A DNA stretch of 64,000 nt, taken from positions 620,001-684,000 of the forward strand of contig CAJQUW010014359.1 of the NCBI GenBank assembly GCA_907163375.1, given 5' to 3'. The notes beneath the pieces are model-generated. The model was given only the letters and a program-made list of their open reading frames with translations, was not told the DNA's origin and did not search any database. Positions within the stretch are counted from its first letter, which is position 1. The number at the start of each line of letters is the position of its first letter. The position numbers were made by a program, and so were the translations under genes. This document shows, piece after piece, positions 29,970 to 41,860 of the stretch. This stretch comes from Prostheceraeus crozeri. Lineage: Eukaryota; Platyhelminthes; Polycladida; Euryleptidae.

Positions 29970-30402
29970 GGGGCTGGAATGCATATATTTGAAATATTCA
30001 TATTCTGTATTTATATCTAACTTCTTCTCTTTGTCGGTGAGTTTGTCCTTTTCATTGCTTAATGCTTCAAGTTTCTCATCCGCCTCTTTTGGTTTCTTCT
30101 ACGCCTCAATCAAAAGCTCTTGTAGCCGATTCTTTTCCGCGATTTTCCGCTCAATTTCCTCTTTTTCTATTTGCTTTCGCAAGTACAATCTTTCGCCGTT
30201 TGCTTGCCTCCTCTTTCGAGATCTCTTCTTGAAACATTCTATCCATTTCCTGCTGTCTTTTCCTCACTTCCTCTTTTTCCATATCTCGCTTCGCTAGCTC
30301 ATAGGATGCCCTGGCAGACACAAAATGCTTAACAGATTCCTGATTTATAGGAATAATTTCAGGAGACCAATTTTTGGTTTTCATGATTAACTTGCAAACC
30401 AC
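29970..30402 (-). other. Degraded Glu/Lys-rich coiled-coil ORF
   Basis: The minus-strand frame (from 30402) reads YELAKRDMEKEEVRKRQQEM and on to KANRKRGN. After a frame change the theme continues (EKNRLQELLIEA, stop, then DEKLEALSNEKDKL). This looks like a broken coiled-coil segment, perhaps from a transposon-encoded protein. The family is unknown. Confidence 0.3.
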
Positions 30403-31338
30403 AAGGGCACTGAAGGTAACGGGATAACAAAGACTGTCTTTTCTTCGTTATAACATCAGGCAGAATTGAAAAATTCTCTCGATTTCAGCATTGCCATGAA
30501 GGAGGATAAAGGAAGCCTTCGCAACCTTCACCAGTGTTGGAAATGTTTTGCTTTGTTCTATTGTCGCCCAATGAGTTCCAACACATTGACTTTCTGTTTT
30601 ATTATTTTATTTATTATATTCATCATGCTCTTATCAGAATTGCACATCTTTTAGAATACTCTGTCAATGTCACAGCGGTCACAAGGCTTTATTTAATGTC
30701 TATTGAATTTGAGTTTCTTCAAAAGAACAATACTTCCGATGTATATTTCACTCATTCATATGATTGTGGATGTCCCTTTCGTTGTAAACAGATGATTACA
30801 CACATCATCAACTCGCTTTACCTTGCTTTCACCCAGTGGGTAGGAAGTCTGAAAATGCAATTTGTACTACAATCAAAATTATCATAGAATTCGAAAATGC
30901 ACTCCAGAGTTCATAATTATAATTTATTCATTAACCCATTATCAAAAAACGTTTTGAATCTTCATCTTTAAAATGCGCGTTTCAAGGAGTCTCAATTTCG
31001 CGTCGAGTTTTGAAAATTTCGCATTTAACGCGAAATCCGCGTCGCTGTCGGAGAAATGGTAAAATCCAAAATAGCCGCGAAAGCAATCATATTATGCTAC
31101 CGGATAAGTTTTGGAACTCAGACAGACTCCATTATAATGCTCCGAATGTGCTCTTAATGAATCATAGATTGCTCAATTGAATATAGTGAGAATTGAATTA
31201 ATAAATAAAATAGCCTAAGAAGTGGCATGTCTGCAAATTGGTGACAAAGTTTCAGCATATAAAAGTTAAAGAGGAGAAAGACAAATTGTGCAATTTTGAC
31301 ACTGAAGTAATCATGTAATTATCAAACTAAGTTCATTT

Positions 31339-33080
31339 TAGAGGTGTACCGATTAGTGATTTTGATAATCGGACGATTACCGATTAATCGGTGGAGGGTA
31401 ACCGACTAATCGGGCCGATTAGTTCTTTTGAGTTCATCTAAATCGACGTTTTTCATGTACCAAAAGCACGGATTTAGTTAAAGGAAACTTAATAATAGCC
31501 AAGTGCACCAAATAGAATTTAAAACAGGTATTGAATGTTCCCTGCAAAAAGCTTTGCGATGCTAGTATAGTCCTAGGAAGAGTTGGATAATTTTGAATTT
31601 TTGTCAATTGCTTTTGATTAGACTCTAATAGGCTAATTATTACCCGTAGAAGTAATATTGATGACCGAAATATACAGCAAGAAGCTTATTTCATGTAATT
31701 ACATAAGCTTTTCATTCCAAGCAAAATCACATCGATAATCAGCACCATTAATATAATAGAGACGTGGATGAACCGATCCATTTTCTAACCAATGAAAGGA
31801 CAGAACTCATCCTTGTTCGAAGAAGTCGAATTGTCGAGACTTGTCGAAGGAGTCTGAAGTGACTTGCAAATACTTGCTAGACTATAGGACTCGACTTTGA
31901 TAGATGATAATTTTATCCGATATTTACGGAAATACGCGATGGGATTCGAACCCAGATATTCCAGTTACATTAGTGAGTGCTCCATCACAAGGCTAAAATA
32001 GCAGCTGGTCAGATGCAAAGCGAACGATTTCATGTCGCAGTCAACCAGAGACGATATCATGACATGGCCAAGGACTACCTAGAATTTGAAAAGCATGAAA
32101 AGTCAAAATCAGTGGTTGTTCTAGAGTAGAAACCGAGCCCTGGCCTGGATTTTCAGAAACAACCAGTCGCTCGTTCTTAAGGTTATTTTCCTTGGCGTCC
32201 TCTAAAACTTGATATTTCTAAATACAATATCAGCATTGCGTTGATGCGCAATCGAGCATAATTTGTGCAGTTTACAATTATGTTTATCATGGCGAACGCT
32301 AAAATCACTACTTCTTCGAGATATGATAGAGTTTCCCAAGCATTTTATTACCGAAATGATTTATTGATAAGATAGAAATTTTCTTGGTGGGTGCGAGTCA
32401 TAATTACGATTTGAAAGGCAGGCACGCGTTTGCATGTTTCGGCTTGTAAATAAGTAGCATCTACAAATATGAAAATATAGATTTTCACTTGCAGATATAC
32501 AGTACATCATTCAGTTGGTGACTACCTTTGAATGCTCGTATGCATTTGCTCTGAGCAAGAGGACATTTGAGTGAATCTTGAAAATGCAAAATATGATAAT
32601 TGATTGTTCAATCATAGTTTGCGAATATATTCAAATGCCTACTAATTTTAGACCAGACGGGCCTGGGCCCAAAAATCAAATCTGCAACGGAACCAAAGAA
32701 TTCTGGCCTTCACAGAATTGGCTGACGGGCCCGGACCGAAACCCCATTCTGGGCCCTTTTGGCCCCATTCAAGGATAGGAGAAAAGTGCTTAACTTAGTA
32801 TGCGCACTTAAACATGATAATTTGCGAGAATAACTCTTTTATCAGCATTCATTATCATCATGAAAATCTAGTCTTTGTGAGATATCAGTTGTTTTCAATC
32901 ATTGAAATGATAAAAAGAAGTCATTTGAATATAGATTAGTAGTTCAATGCACAATGTGCATGTAGAGTGACGTTTATTAAGTATTTGAGATCTTGTCTTT
33001 CGATCAGTCACCAAATTTGAATGATAATCAACGGAAATCTCCTACGTCCACTAATCGGCCGATTAATCGGTACACACCTA
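31339..33080. mobile_element. Non-autonomous hAT-like element with TAG-type ends, perfect 8-bp TSD
   Basis: The left end TAGAGGTGTACCGATTAG and the inverted right end TAGGTGTGTACCGATTAATC carry several CGATTAATCGG palindromes nearby. Flanks 31331-31338 and 33081-33088 are identical (GTTCATTT). It is 1742 bp with no transposase recognised. It contains a tRNA-like segment (see 31930). Confidence 0.8.
31930..31996 (-). repeat. tRNA-derived SINE-like segment
   Basis: On the minus strand, an A-box-like AGCCTTGTGATGGAGCAC is followed about 30 bases later by GGTTCGAATCCC, a perfect pol III B box. I do not see a full tRNA cloverleaf with matched acceptor arms, so a SINE head is more likely than a functional tRNA gene. 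Confidence 0.45.
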
Positions 33081-34515
33081 GTTCATTTTAAGATGTTTTA
33101 ATGAGTTGACATTTGTCGACTAATGGGTGTCCTTTAAAATTCATGACTTGAGTTAGAAAAACAGAAACAGCGCAAATATGTGAATATGTGAATTTACTTT
33201 TATTTGAATGAAATATCGTAAATTTAAACACCAATGCACAACTTCTCGTTCTAAAACTCATGGCTTCCTGCTGCTCCTTTAACAACAGGCTGAACAAGAC
33301 GGATAACACACCTATGTTTAACTCTGGCGCTGACATTATCGATAACTCTTCATTAGGATAAATGTTGCAATATCGGGCAGCTGATGCAGTGTGGCACATG
33401 GTTTAAATACCCCGTGATGGTGTGGAGGCATGGATAAAGCTCACCAATTAAAACAGTTCACATATTTCAATATCGTCGAATTTTGTATGTTGTACAAATC
33501 TGAATTAGCCCGGATGCAATCCCGAACTACTAGCGAATGGCGATACGTCCAACACACTCGCCACACGAAAGTACGCAACAAGACAGTTTGCTGATGCAAT
33601 TCCAGAAATTGTAAGCTGTCCAACATCGTATATATAACGCGGCTGTTGAGCGCAAATTCTGTTAGGCGACACTGAGCCATGTCATACTCAGAAATAGACA
33701 GGATGCTCCTATAAATGGAAAAGTTGCTTCGAGCCAGTGCTACAGGTACTTCCGCATATCAAGATAATGATTTTAAATTTTTCCATGACATCATTACCTA
33801 TGTAGAGTAAAGTAGCGGTAATTCACTGGATGTCATTATATGCTGAGTATAGAGTTGCTAATAGTACATCTTATACTTGCAATTGCATGCAATGATTATC
33901 TCCGCTGAAATAATTTCTTTGAATTTGTGTAAGTGAAATAATCGACATAAAATACTAGAATACTATTTGACAATCGTATCAAGAAACATTCCGTCTGCTT
34001 AAAGTATCATAATTCCATAATGAAGTATATAATAACTATAATAATATCACTATATGCGAATATTATAAATACTAAGTATGATTATCATAATGTCATACTA
34101 ATTGAATTTTGTGTACAAAAAGGCTTAAGTTAAATCATTTTAATGGACACTGGTATGTAACTTTATATGAAATCAAAGCCATATTGAATAAGCCTACTTG
34201 TGCCTCTATCCTTACTACGAAATCTATAACCGCTATGATGAAAGGCGATTGCTGGCTTATCGTTACTTTTTTGTTCAGTTCACAGTAAGCATCTTATCAA
34301 AACATATTTGGGTCATCCACTTCCCAGGGATATTACCTGTATCTGCTCTAAGCTTTGAGTAAGCTCAAAGTAAAGTAGCTATGATCAATGAAATACATCA
34401 CGGAAGGATGAAGCTATAATGACAAATTGAACACTACCAAATTTCATGATTATCTAGCTTGGGACTACTCTATGCTTGTGATGAGAAATTGATAAGATTG
34501 ATCCTCTCATTAACA

Positions 34516-34778
34516 CCGGTGTTATAGTTCTCTCTCTCCCTCTGTCTCAGTTTCCTACCGGAAACTAAAACCATGGTTTAATATTCCGATAGGAAAATTA
34601 AACCCAACATTTTTAAGTGTGTTTTAGTTTCCCACTGGTTTTCCCCTGGTGTTGCGGCTTCTAGTTTCCTAATAGGAAAATAAAACCTGGTATCATTTTC
34701 CTACTAGGAAGCTAAAACCATGGTTTTATTTTCCGATCGGAAACTAAAACCTAGGGAAACTGAATCTCGTAACACCGG
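34516..34778. mobile_element. Deleted inverse copy (MITE) of the 27102-28036 element
   Basis: Its left half is the reverse complement of the right end of the 935-bp element (TATAGTTCTCTCTCTCCCTC, TTTCCTACCGGAAACTAAAA). Its right half is the reverse complement of the left end (GGAAACTAAAACC, then TAACACCGG). The coding middle is missing, the classic derivation of a MITE from a larger element. Confidence 0.75.
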
Positions 34779-34850
34779 CACGGTTGGTTTTGCATTCTTT
34801 CACACACTTTGAATGGTCACTGTTGACACAAACGAGTAAATATTATTATA

Positions 34851-36271
34851 CAGTGCGTTCATAAAGTCACTGTGCACCTAATAAATCAATGCATGCGCAA
34901 TACTTTGTCGCTTAGAATTTGCCACGGCACTATAAAAAGTGGATTTTATCTTGTAGAAACTTCGACTTCTATGTGATCACAAAATATCTATTTACATACT
35001 ACAAAAACATTTGAAAATGTCCACCCTGTTCACGAATGCAAATGTCAATTCAACGTCTCATATTCTCAAACATTCGGTGAATTTCCTCGTGCCTGATAGC
35101 GTCAATTTGCTGTCGGCTGTTTTCTCTAGACTCCTGTAGATTTCGTGACCTGCTTCCGTAAACCTCCTGCTTCACCGCTAACCACCAGTAAAAGTCCAAG
35201 ACATTCAAATCCGGGATCAAGGATGACAAAATCCTTCAGAGATAACTCTTGTTTGAAATATTCCACTAAAATATCGAATTGAGGAATTGGCGGTATGCGC
35301 AGTTGCTCCATCTTGCTAGAAATAAGTAGTCAAACTTTCATCGTCATTTAATTCGTCAACGAGTGAAGCAATAATTTTGTTAAATAATTTTTGCAATAGT
35401 AGTTGAATATCGGCCCAAGCATTTGTAGTCTTGACATAAGAGAATGTAATGGCTTCTCAACAAATTCGTCTGGGTTTTCACTAGACCATATGCGGGAACT
35501 CTGACTACTGAAATGCCTTGATAGATGAAACCAAGCTTCATCAGAAAAGAAAGTCTTATCGAGAACGTTATTTACATTTAGATTTTCCTTGAACCAAACA
35601 CAGTACTTGAATTACAAACGCTTGTCATGATCGGCATCATTCAATTCATGTTGGCCAGAGATGCGGTACGGATATAGGCCTATGTTCTTTCTTACAGCAG
35701 GATGAGCCGCCCCGAGAGATAGACCCACTTCTTGGGATAAGCGACGCATCGACTTGTTTGGGCAATGAGTCATAGCTTCAGAAATAACATTTTCAGGAAT
35801 AACTTTTTTATCACTTAAGATTAGGGCCTAATGGTCGATCTGAACGTGATGGATCGTGCACCGAGTCAGCTTTTCTGAACTCACTGATTGGACTCCAATC
35901 AACATTTCGATGAGGCAAATCAGATGTAGGAAGTCTTTCTAAAAACCCCTTCTTCACCTCATTATTACGAGCGAGTATTCCCCATTGGCGCGAAAAACAT
36001 TTTCGACCAAGAAGTTCTTCTTTCGCATTGACAGCATACCATGCTTAGCTTCGAAATGCAACGCACTGATCTTCACCGAGTTAGTAGCTGACAAATGTGA
36101 AGTTAAATTCAAATTCTAGATCATGTTGAATGTCGCAAGCTACTCAATTGCGCTTCCCAAACGAGCCAGTGACTCTGTGCATGTGATAGATATCTACAAT
36201 TGTAAGATTACGACTGTTTTCTTTGGCAAAACAAAGTTAGAAGAGGTGCATAGTGACTTTATGAACGCACT
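34851..36271 (-). mobile_element. Mariner-like element with decayed transposase
   Basis: Terminal repeats CAGTGCGTTCATAAAGTCAC face each other at both ends, flanked by TA (34849-34850, 36272-36273). The minus strand encodes a transposase remnant: KMSMRRLSQEVGLSLGAAH, then YPYRISGQHEL, then KTFFSDEAWFHLSRHF and RIWSSENPDEF. These are the helix-turn-helix and first catalytic Asp region of the mariner/Tc family. Several stops and frameshifts make it non-functional. Confidence 0.85.
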
Positions 36272-36336
36272 GTAACTACATAAAGCAAATTGACGATGAC
36301 ACAGAGCCACAATATAGTCTACGTTCTGTCGCTCAC

Positions 36337-36579
36337 CTTGCACTCTACCACAATTATACGGCTGTGACCGTCAACACAAAGTCCTCGCGGATTCTCCAAA
36401 AATCCCTCACCAAAACGTCTCACAAAGCGCCCTTCTTCGGTGAAGACTTGAACTTGTGGGTGTGGAGCTCTCTCTGTCAGTACGAGATGTCCAGTGTTCG
36501 GGTCAACAGCAGCTCTATTTGGGTACATAAGATAGCCATTCCATCTTCTGTTTCGTGAACCTCCAGATCGCATTTGCTG
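36337..36579 (-). CDS. Brat/TRIM-NHL-like gene, middle exon (NHL blades 2-3)
   Basis: This exon is 243 bases, phase 0 at both ends, with acceptor TTTCTTTCAG before CAGCAAATGCGA and donor AAG|GTGAGC. It encodes 81 residues: QQMRSGGSRNRRWNGYLMYP, then NRAAVDPNTGHLVLTERAPH, a full blade ending FVRRFGEGFLENPRGLCVDG, and the start of the next blade (RIIVVECK). LMYPNRAAV and PRGLCVD-x5-RIIVVECK are Brat-type signatures. It joins cleanly to the exons at 37680 and 25261, so the six-blade propeller is complete across three exons. Confidence 0.88.
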
Positions 36580-37679
36580 CTGAAAGAAAGAGAAGCAAAT
36601 TTGAATTAATCATAGTTGCAAAATTTGACTGCATCACAAACTATCGGCCAGATCACTTCAAGATATCGACTTATTTTGTGGTACATGTAAATTAAACAGC
36701 ATGCCATTGCAAAAAATAAAGCAGATACACCGATACTAACAGATACTTAGAATAATTCGGATATTTGTTACGAAATAGAGCAATACCAGGCTATACAAAA
36801 TAAATTCTTAATTAAGACCTGAATCTCGCATATCCAACCTAACTTTAAAAAAACATGTTTTTGAATTGTTTGAAAACAAAAGGCTTTGCTTTTTGTTTTT
36901 AGGCTCCTCTAGTTGTGCTTTTTATATTCCAGCATTTTCTAGATCTGTCCGACTGCTAAAAAATCAATCTGTTCTTATGTGAGGATCGGTCACCTGTCGC
37001 TCCGGTCAGACAGTCTTGTCGCACTTTGTCGCCAAACTTTTCGTCAGGATCAGGAGCTACTTGAACGCGTCAAGTGTATTTTCAACCATACTTAGGGAAT
37101 ATGATGATGGTAATATATTTGGTCATAGGACACAAATCACAAATTTGTAATTTCATAGATCCTGAAATTGTTCCAACGTTTTCTCGATAGATATGACTTT
37201 TTAACAGAGTTGCAGAAAATCTTTACTCTCTACGACCTGTTTAATCATAAGTCATCACTAACAACCCTTTTTACAGCTTAGCATGCATTACGGTAGTTAA
37301 TGAAAACCATCGGGCAGCGGCTTACTTACACGTAACTAATCTCTTTCACGTTTTGGCGCATTGTGTTCTTTATGTGCATTGTGACCTCAAATTTGTAACA
37401 AAGCAAAATTTACCCAAACCATTGATCAAAAACTGCAAATAACCTTCATTTTGATAGAAAGTATGAAAAGATCATAAAATCACGAAAAAGTATGATAAAA
37501 GCATGAAAGTACGGCGACCCCTGATAACATTTATAAATATTCCATCAAAACGTTCAATATCACAGAATGTTAACCTATGAAATTCTTTATAATATGCATA
37601 TGTATGTTTCTTGCAACTTAGAACCGATTGGCTCTTTTATTTAGTGATGAAATAATATCATTTTGCACTTCGAGCTTAC
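36580..37679 (-). other. 1.1-kb intron of the NHL gene
   Basis: The intron runs from donor AAA|GTAAGC (37679) to acceptor TTTCTTTCAG (36580). I see no gene or element inside. Confidence 0.8.
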
Positions 37680-39545
37680 TTTGTCTAACTCCAAGCGTGC
37701 AAGTTTGTCTGTCTGCATAGCATCTTCGTCAGAAGAAAAACAAATGTCCAGATGCTTGTCTTCACGAAATATCATGATTCGGTGCTGATTCGTATCAACC
37801 ACAGCCAATCGACCGTCTTTCAAAACCGCAAGACCACTTGGCTCAGTAAATTCACCAGTTCCTGTTCCGTATGAGCCGAACATTTGTGAAAAACTCATTT
37901 TGTATCGCGGAATAGCGCAAAGCACCTTCTCAAGCAGCATTGGATCATGACCAAGTAGGGGTGCTAAAGCAACAGCAATGAAATCGTGGTTCATGGGCGC
38001 CGGATTCCGATCAGCTTCTACAGCGCGTTTGCAAGCGCTTACAAATCGGCCATGCTTACTTTCAGGTGAATAGTTTCCAACATCCGATGCCACCATCAGA
38101 ATATGGCAAATGTGATCAATGAGGCGTGCATGACGACATGTGTCACTGTCGTATGTGTGCTTCCAATTGTTCATCAGGGATGGACACTTAGAGAGCAAGG
38201 TAACCATCATCGTTCTCAGAGAATTCTTTGTTACTGCTTCCGACAGCCATTGCCAATAAACACCGAAATCAAGAGCACTGATACTTCCACTTAAAAGCCC
38301 TTTCAAGCAATGAAGAGGCAGATGTTTGAATGGATTATCATCGGTTTGAGGAATTTGAGTCCGAATACCTGCGGCAGTTTCAACCAAAACTCGTTGGGAA
38401 TATGTCAGAACTACGGGCAGCTTATATTCCTTGAAAAATTCGAATATTATTTTGTCAGCATGGGTGAAATATTCCGGAGGATACTTTTTCTTCGTATTCC
38501 TGTAATTTAGAGAATCACCTCGACCACCAGAAATCTTACGAAAAGATTCAAAATGCTGAACGCCACCATTCAGAGATTCAACACAATGAGATCGACGCTG
38601 TCTCATAAGCAGTGATGGAACCACTGATCTTTTCGAATCCAAAGATAATCTCTGACTATGAGTCTGATCTGAATTGGAATTCAGACTTAAGCGACTGAAC
38701 TGATCGAGATCCGGAGAAGCGTTAATAGACTGACTTTTAATAATTGGTCTTCTGGGCTTGTCGAAACCATTCATTTCGTATGTTCCTGAGCCTCCGTAAT
38801 ACCTTGGTGCAGCTGCAGTATCCGATAGCCGATGATCACTAAGTAAGTCGTCGGTCTGATCATAAAAACGTTCATGTGGATAAGAAATTAAACGGGAGGT
38901 TTCATACCCGTTCTGCTTGATTTCACCAAATGGCAACCGTTGATTACGTCTAGCTCCAAATGGATCGGTGAAACCAGCGGAGGTACGGTCATTATTTTGA
39001 GATTTCATTAGTCTGGGAGAATATCTCTCTGAGAATGGATCGTTTTGTGAGTTCATTAACTGTTCAAGCATAGGACTACGCCCAACCCTATCAGCACCGA
39101 CATCATGTACTTGTTGCGTAAGTGCATCGAATTTCATACTATCAGATGAATTGCCAGGACTGCCTGAATTTGATACAGCTTCCACAGGGTTCGTTATATC
39201 TGATAACACATTGTCCAATGACAGTCTGTTGACTGAGAAATCTATACTTGCACGATTAGTCACGTCATTCAATGTGTCGTTGTCACTATGTGTGCGCTGC
39301 CGCAGAAGACTTTCATTCCGATAAACACCCATAGGAAAACCAACATCGTGTAATGGCCTTTTCTTCCAAATGTCGTGCAAGTTATCGTGAGATGTTTCTG
39401 ACGACCGTTTCGTGTGCTCTTGATATTCTGTAGTTTCTCCCTGCCAAATCCCAATACTGAACTGTCTCGCACGATTTTCTTTATTGAAAGGGAATGCTCT
39501 GTCATCGATTATCCAATCGTTTAAGTCGTGCTCGTGTTCCATTAC
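37680..39545 (-). CDS. Brat/TRIM-NHL-like gene, long exon (N-terminal region and NHL blade 1)
   Basis: The acceptor TTCTATTTTTCAG at 39546 precedes GTA ATG GAA, so the protein may start at the ATG at 39542 (621 codons here, about 860 in total) or continue from an unseen upstream exon. Residues 1 to about 340 look disordered, rich in Ser, Asn and Arg. About 345-545 is a predicted helical domain (IIFEFFKEYKLPVVLTYSQR, HCLKGLLSGSISALDFGVYW, RLIDHICHILMVASDVG) that I do not recognise. Then FGSYGTGTGEFTEPSGLAVL opens NHL blade 1 with VVDTNQHRIMIF. No RING, B-box or coiled coil, usual in TRIM-NHL proteins, is visible in these exons. Likely role: NHL-mediated RNA binding and translational control (family knowledge). 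Confidence 0.8.
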
Positions 39546-40060
39546 CTGAAAAATAGAAGCAGCAAGCATCAAGCAACAATTTTACGATTCATTACATTAG
39601 TCAGTTGGACATGCACGCGACCATCAGGACAGTAATGCGAGTTAACTTTGAGAGTGAACATCATCAATCAACTAGCTGATTAACAGCATTTGAAAAGAAA
39701 TGCATTCAAACAACCTAAATGGGCTCTTTATACTACCGTTTTGGGCAACACGACTGTTTTAGGATCCGTTGAGTCAAATTCTTTCATTAGTCGCGTGTTG
39801 CAGAACTGGGTCCTGGTCGATATCATTCGGTCCAACGAGATAGGATGTTGACTATTGTCATAATTCAATGTTCTGACTCAGAGTGTTGCATAGTTCATTC
39901 GATCCGATTTTTTCAATTACTTTGATTTGGGACAGGTACAGGGTCCTGTCCACCAGATAGACTTTGATGATGAAAGCTTTGGATACAGATATATAGAGGC
40001 AAGTGGATGATGCTAGATTACAAATTCAACAGTGATAATAAAAACCTGTGTTCGAATCGC
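39546..40060. other. Upstream or intronic DNA of the NHL gene with a weak tRNA-like stretch
   Basis: No coding is seen. The segment 39993-40060 has an A-box-like GGCAAGTGGATG and a B-box-like GTTCGAATCGC. It may be a decayed SINE into which the next hAT inserted. Confidence 0.35.
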
Positions 40061-40224
40061 AGTATGATCAGTGGCGTCGTGCCATTGAGGCCAGAGCAGG
40101 CTCTGGCCTGCTCAAGATTTTGAACACAAGAAATTGCCGTCCTATTTTTTCTGTCTACACTTTTCCCAAAGTTGGCCTACCAGCTAACCCAACTGACGAC
40201 GGCAGGGAGTATTTTTGGAAATTG

Positions 40225-41380
40225 CAAACTTGATTGGGAGGTGGAATGAACAACTGAAAGCACATCTGGAAAAATCAGAGCGAAATCCCAAAGCATGGCC
40301 TAGTTATACATCACCAACCTCTCAGAATGAGATGATCCATAGTAGTGCTCAACTTCTTCGCGAAGATATAGTCAAGGAAATAAAGGATGCTGTTGTACTT
40401 CGCCATATGCCTTGACACTACTCCTGATGCAAGCAAGAAAGACCAGCTCTCAATGATTATTCGATTTGTGAAAGAAGAGGGTGACGTGATTGAAGCCTTG
40501 CTAGATACGTCACATGCAGAACACGCTGACGGTAAAAGCCTGTATAAACCATTGTGTCATTATATTGAAAATAATGAACCTAAAGCATGAGCAATTGCGC
40601 GTCAGTAGATACGATATGGTGTGCGACATGCGGGCCAAAATCGTGGATTCCAGCCTCGTGTGAAGGAACATTGGTTCGACACTTTGTTTTGTACATTGTC
40701 TTATGTCCATCTTTTGGCTAGTAGTTGTTTGTTACCTGTTTGTTCGCGCACGTGCACGTAACTTTTCGGTTGGTCGCCCAGATCAGAAATTGTACGATTT
40801 TATTGAACACTCGACCAAACGACACGGTCTCTTAAAGAGAATCAAAAAGATGAGCAGTCTAATGATGACAATGATGAGAGACATGCATCATACAGGATAC
40901 ATTGACGTCACACTACTACTACTTGGTGTTGTTCACGTTCCAAAAATTGCTGTGTGCGAACAATAATACACCGACAGCAACGGACACCGGATGATTTTCG
41001 ACAGATGCAAAGTCGACTCAGATACTACTGCTATGAATCTATTTCTTTCACAATATTCAAATTCATTAATTTTGTCTCGCTGTCTAACAGTGTTCGTTGA
41101 AATTTTGAAGCTTTGTGTGATTATGCAATCCAAAATCTTTGCAATCATCAAAGATAGACATTTCTTCTGCTGTATCCCTTGTTGAAGCATTGATCGTTGC
41201 AATTCAATCTCAGAGAAATCAAGAGAAATATGATGAATATTGGGATCGAGCCGAATCAATGGCAGCAAGCATTGGCGTTGAAGTTATTGCTCCCCGTCAG
41301 AAAAAGGGTTCCTCAAGAATCGATGCGAATTCTGCAAATCAGACCTGCTTTGATTTTAAACAGGAATGTTCGCATTGATT
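40225..41380 (+). pseudogene. hAT transposase remnant (ZMYM1/DUF4371-like)
   Basis: Pieces in several frames line up with the ZMYM1-like hAT transposases. These are NLIGRWNEQLKAHLEKSE (40224), YTSPTSQNEMIHSSAQLLRE, ICLDTTPDASKKDQLSMIIR (40405, first catalytic Asp region), and near the C terminus SSKIDISSAVSLVEALI with DEYWDRAESMAASIGVEV (41140). Stops and frameshifts separate them, and the central part with the second catalytic site is unrecognisable. It is non-functional and in sense orientation within the 40069-43600 element. Confidence 0.75.
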
Positions 41381-41677
41381 CTCTATGAGGTCTTTAGATC
41401 CATTGCTCATTGGCTGCTTTGCAATCATTTATAGTATATATTAACTAATCCCACTGAAAATCATATCAGCTCAAGAGTCGTCGTCCGTCCACTCAGAGAA
41501 TTGATTTGTTGGTGGCAACATTTTATATTTCCCCCCCGATATTGATTCAGATACGCTTGTTAAAAGCGGAATACCAACTTTTTGTGCACCATTTATCTTC
41601 AACGCAAACCGCACCAAATGGCGTGCACAATTTATATTTGTACATGGTAAATAACAATCAGCACAAAATGCTTGCAT

Positions 41678-41860
41678 CTTAGCCAAGTTGTACAACTTTG
41701 CTAAGCAGCCCAAGTAAGCCAACTTGTACTGACTTTTCCCATAAATCATCACATCTTGTGAGCGTTCTTTTCTTAGCCAAGTTGTACCAACTTGCTAAAG
41801 CAGCCAGTGCCAACTTTGTACTGACTTTCCATAACACATCATCTGTGAGCGTCTTTTTCC
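41678..41860. repeat. Two tandem ~94-bp copies differing by many small indels
   Basis: Both copies start CTTAGCCAAGTTGTA (41678 and 41772) and end GTGAGCG(T)TCTTTT. They differ mostly by one-base insertions or losses in homopolymers rather than substitutions. Confidence 0.75.

Larger units (their letters stand above)
25262..36336 (-). other. 11-kb intron of the NHL gene, loaded with transposons
   Basis: It is bounded by donor GTGAGC (36336) and acceptor TTGTTGCAG (25262). It holds the elements listed separately at 27102, 28061, 31339, 34516 and 34851. Remaining stretches (25262-27101, 29373-31330, 33089-34515) show no supported gene. A degraded motif TAGGGCCCTGCGAGTCGGGC at about 26602 looks like a transposon end without a partner. 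Confidence 0.75.

Noticed and set aside
26602..31900. TAGGGCCCTGCGAGTCGGGC paired with GTCGA-rich DNA near 31,810-31,900
   Set aside because: The two sides do not form a convincing inverted repeat and no target duplication was found.
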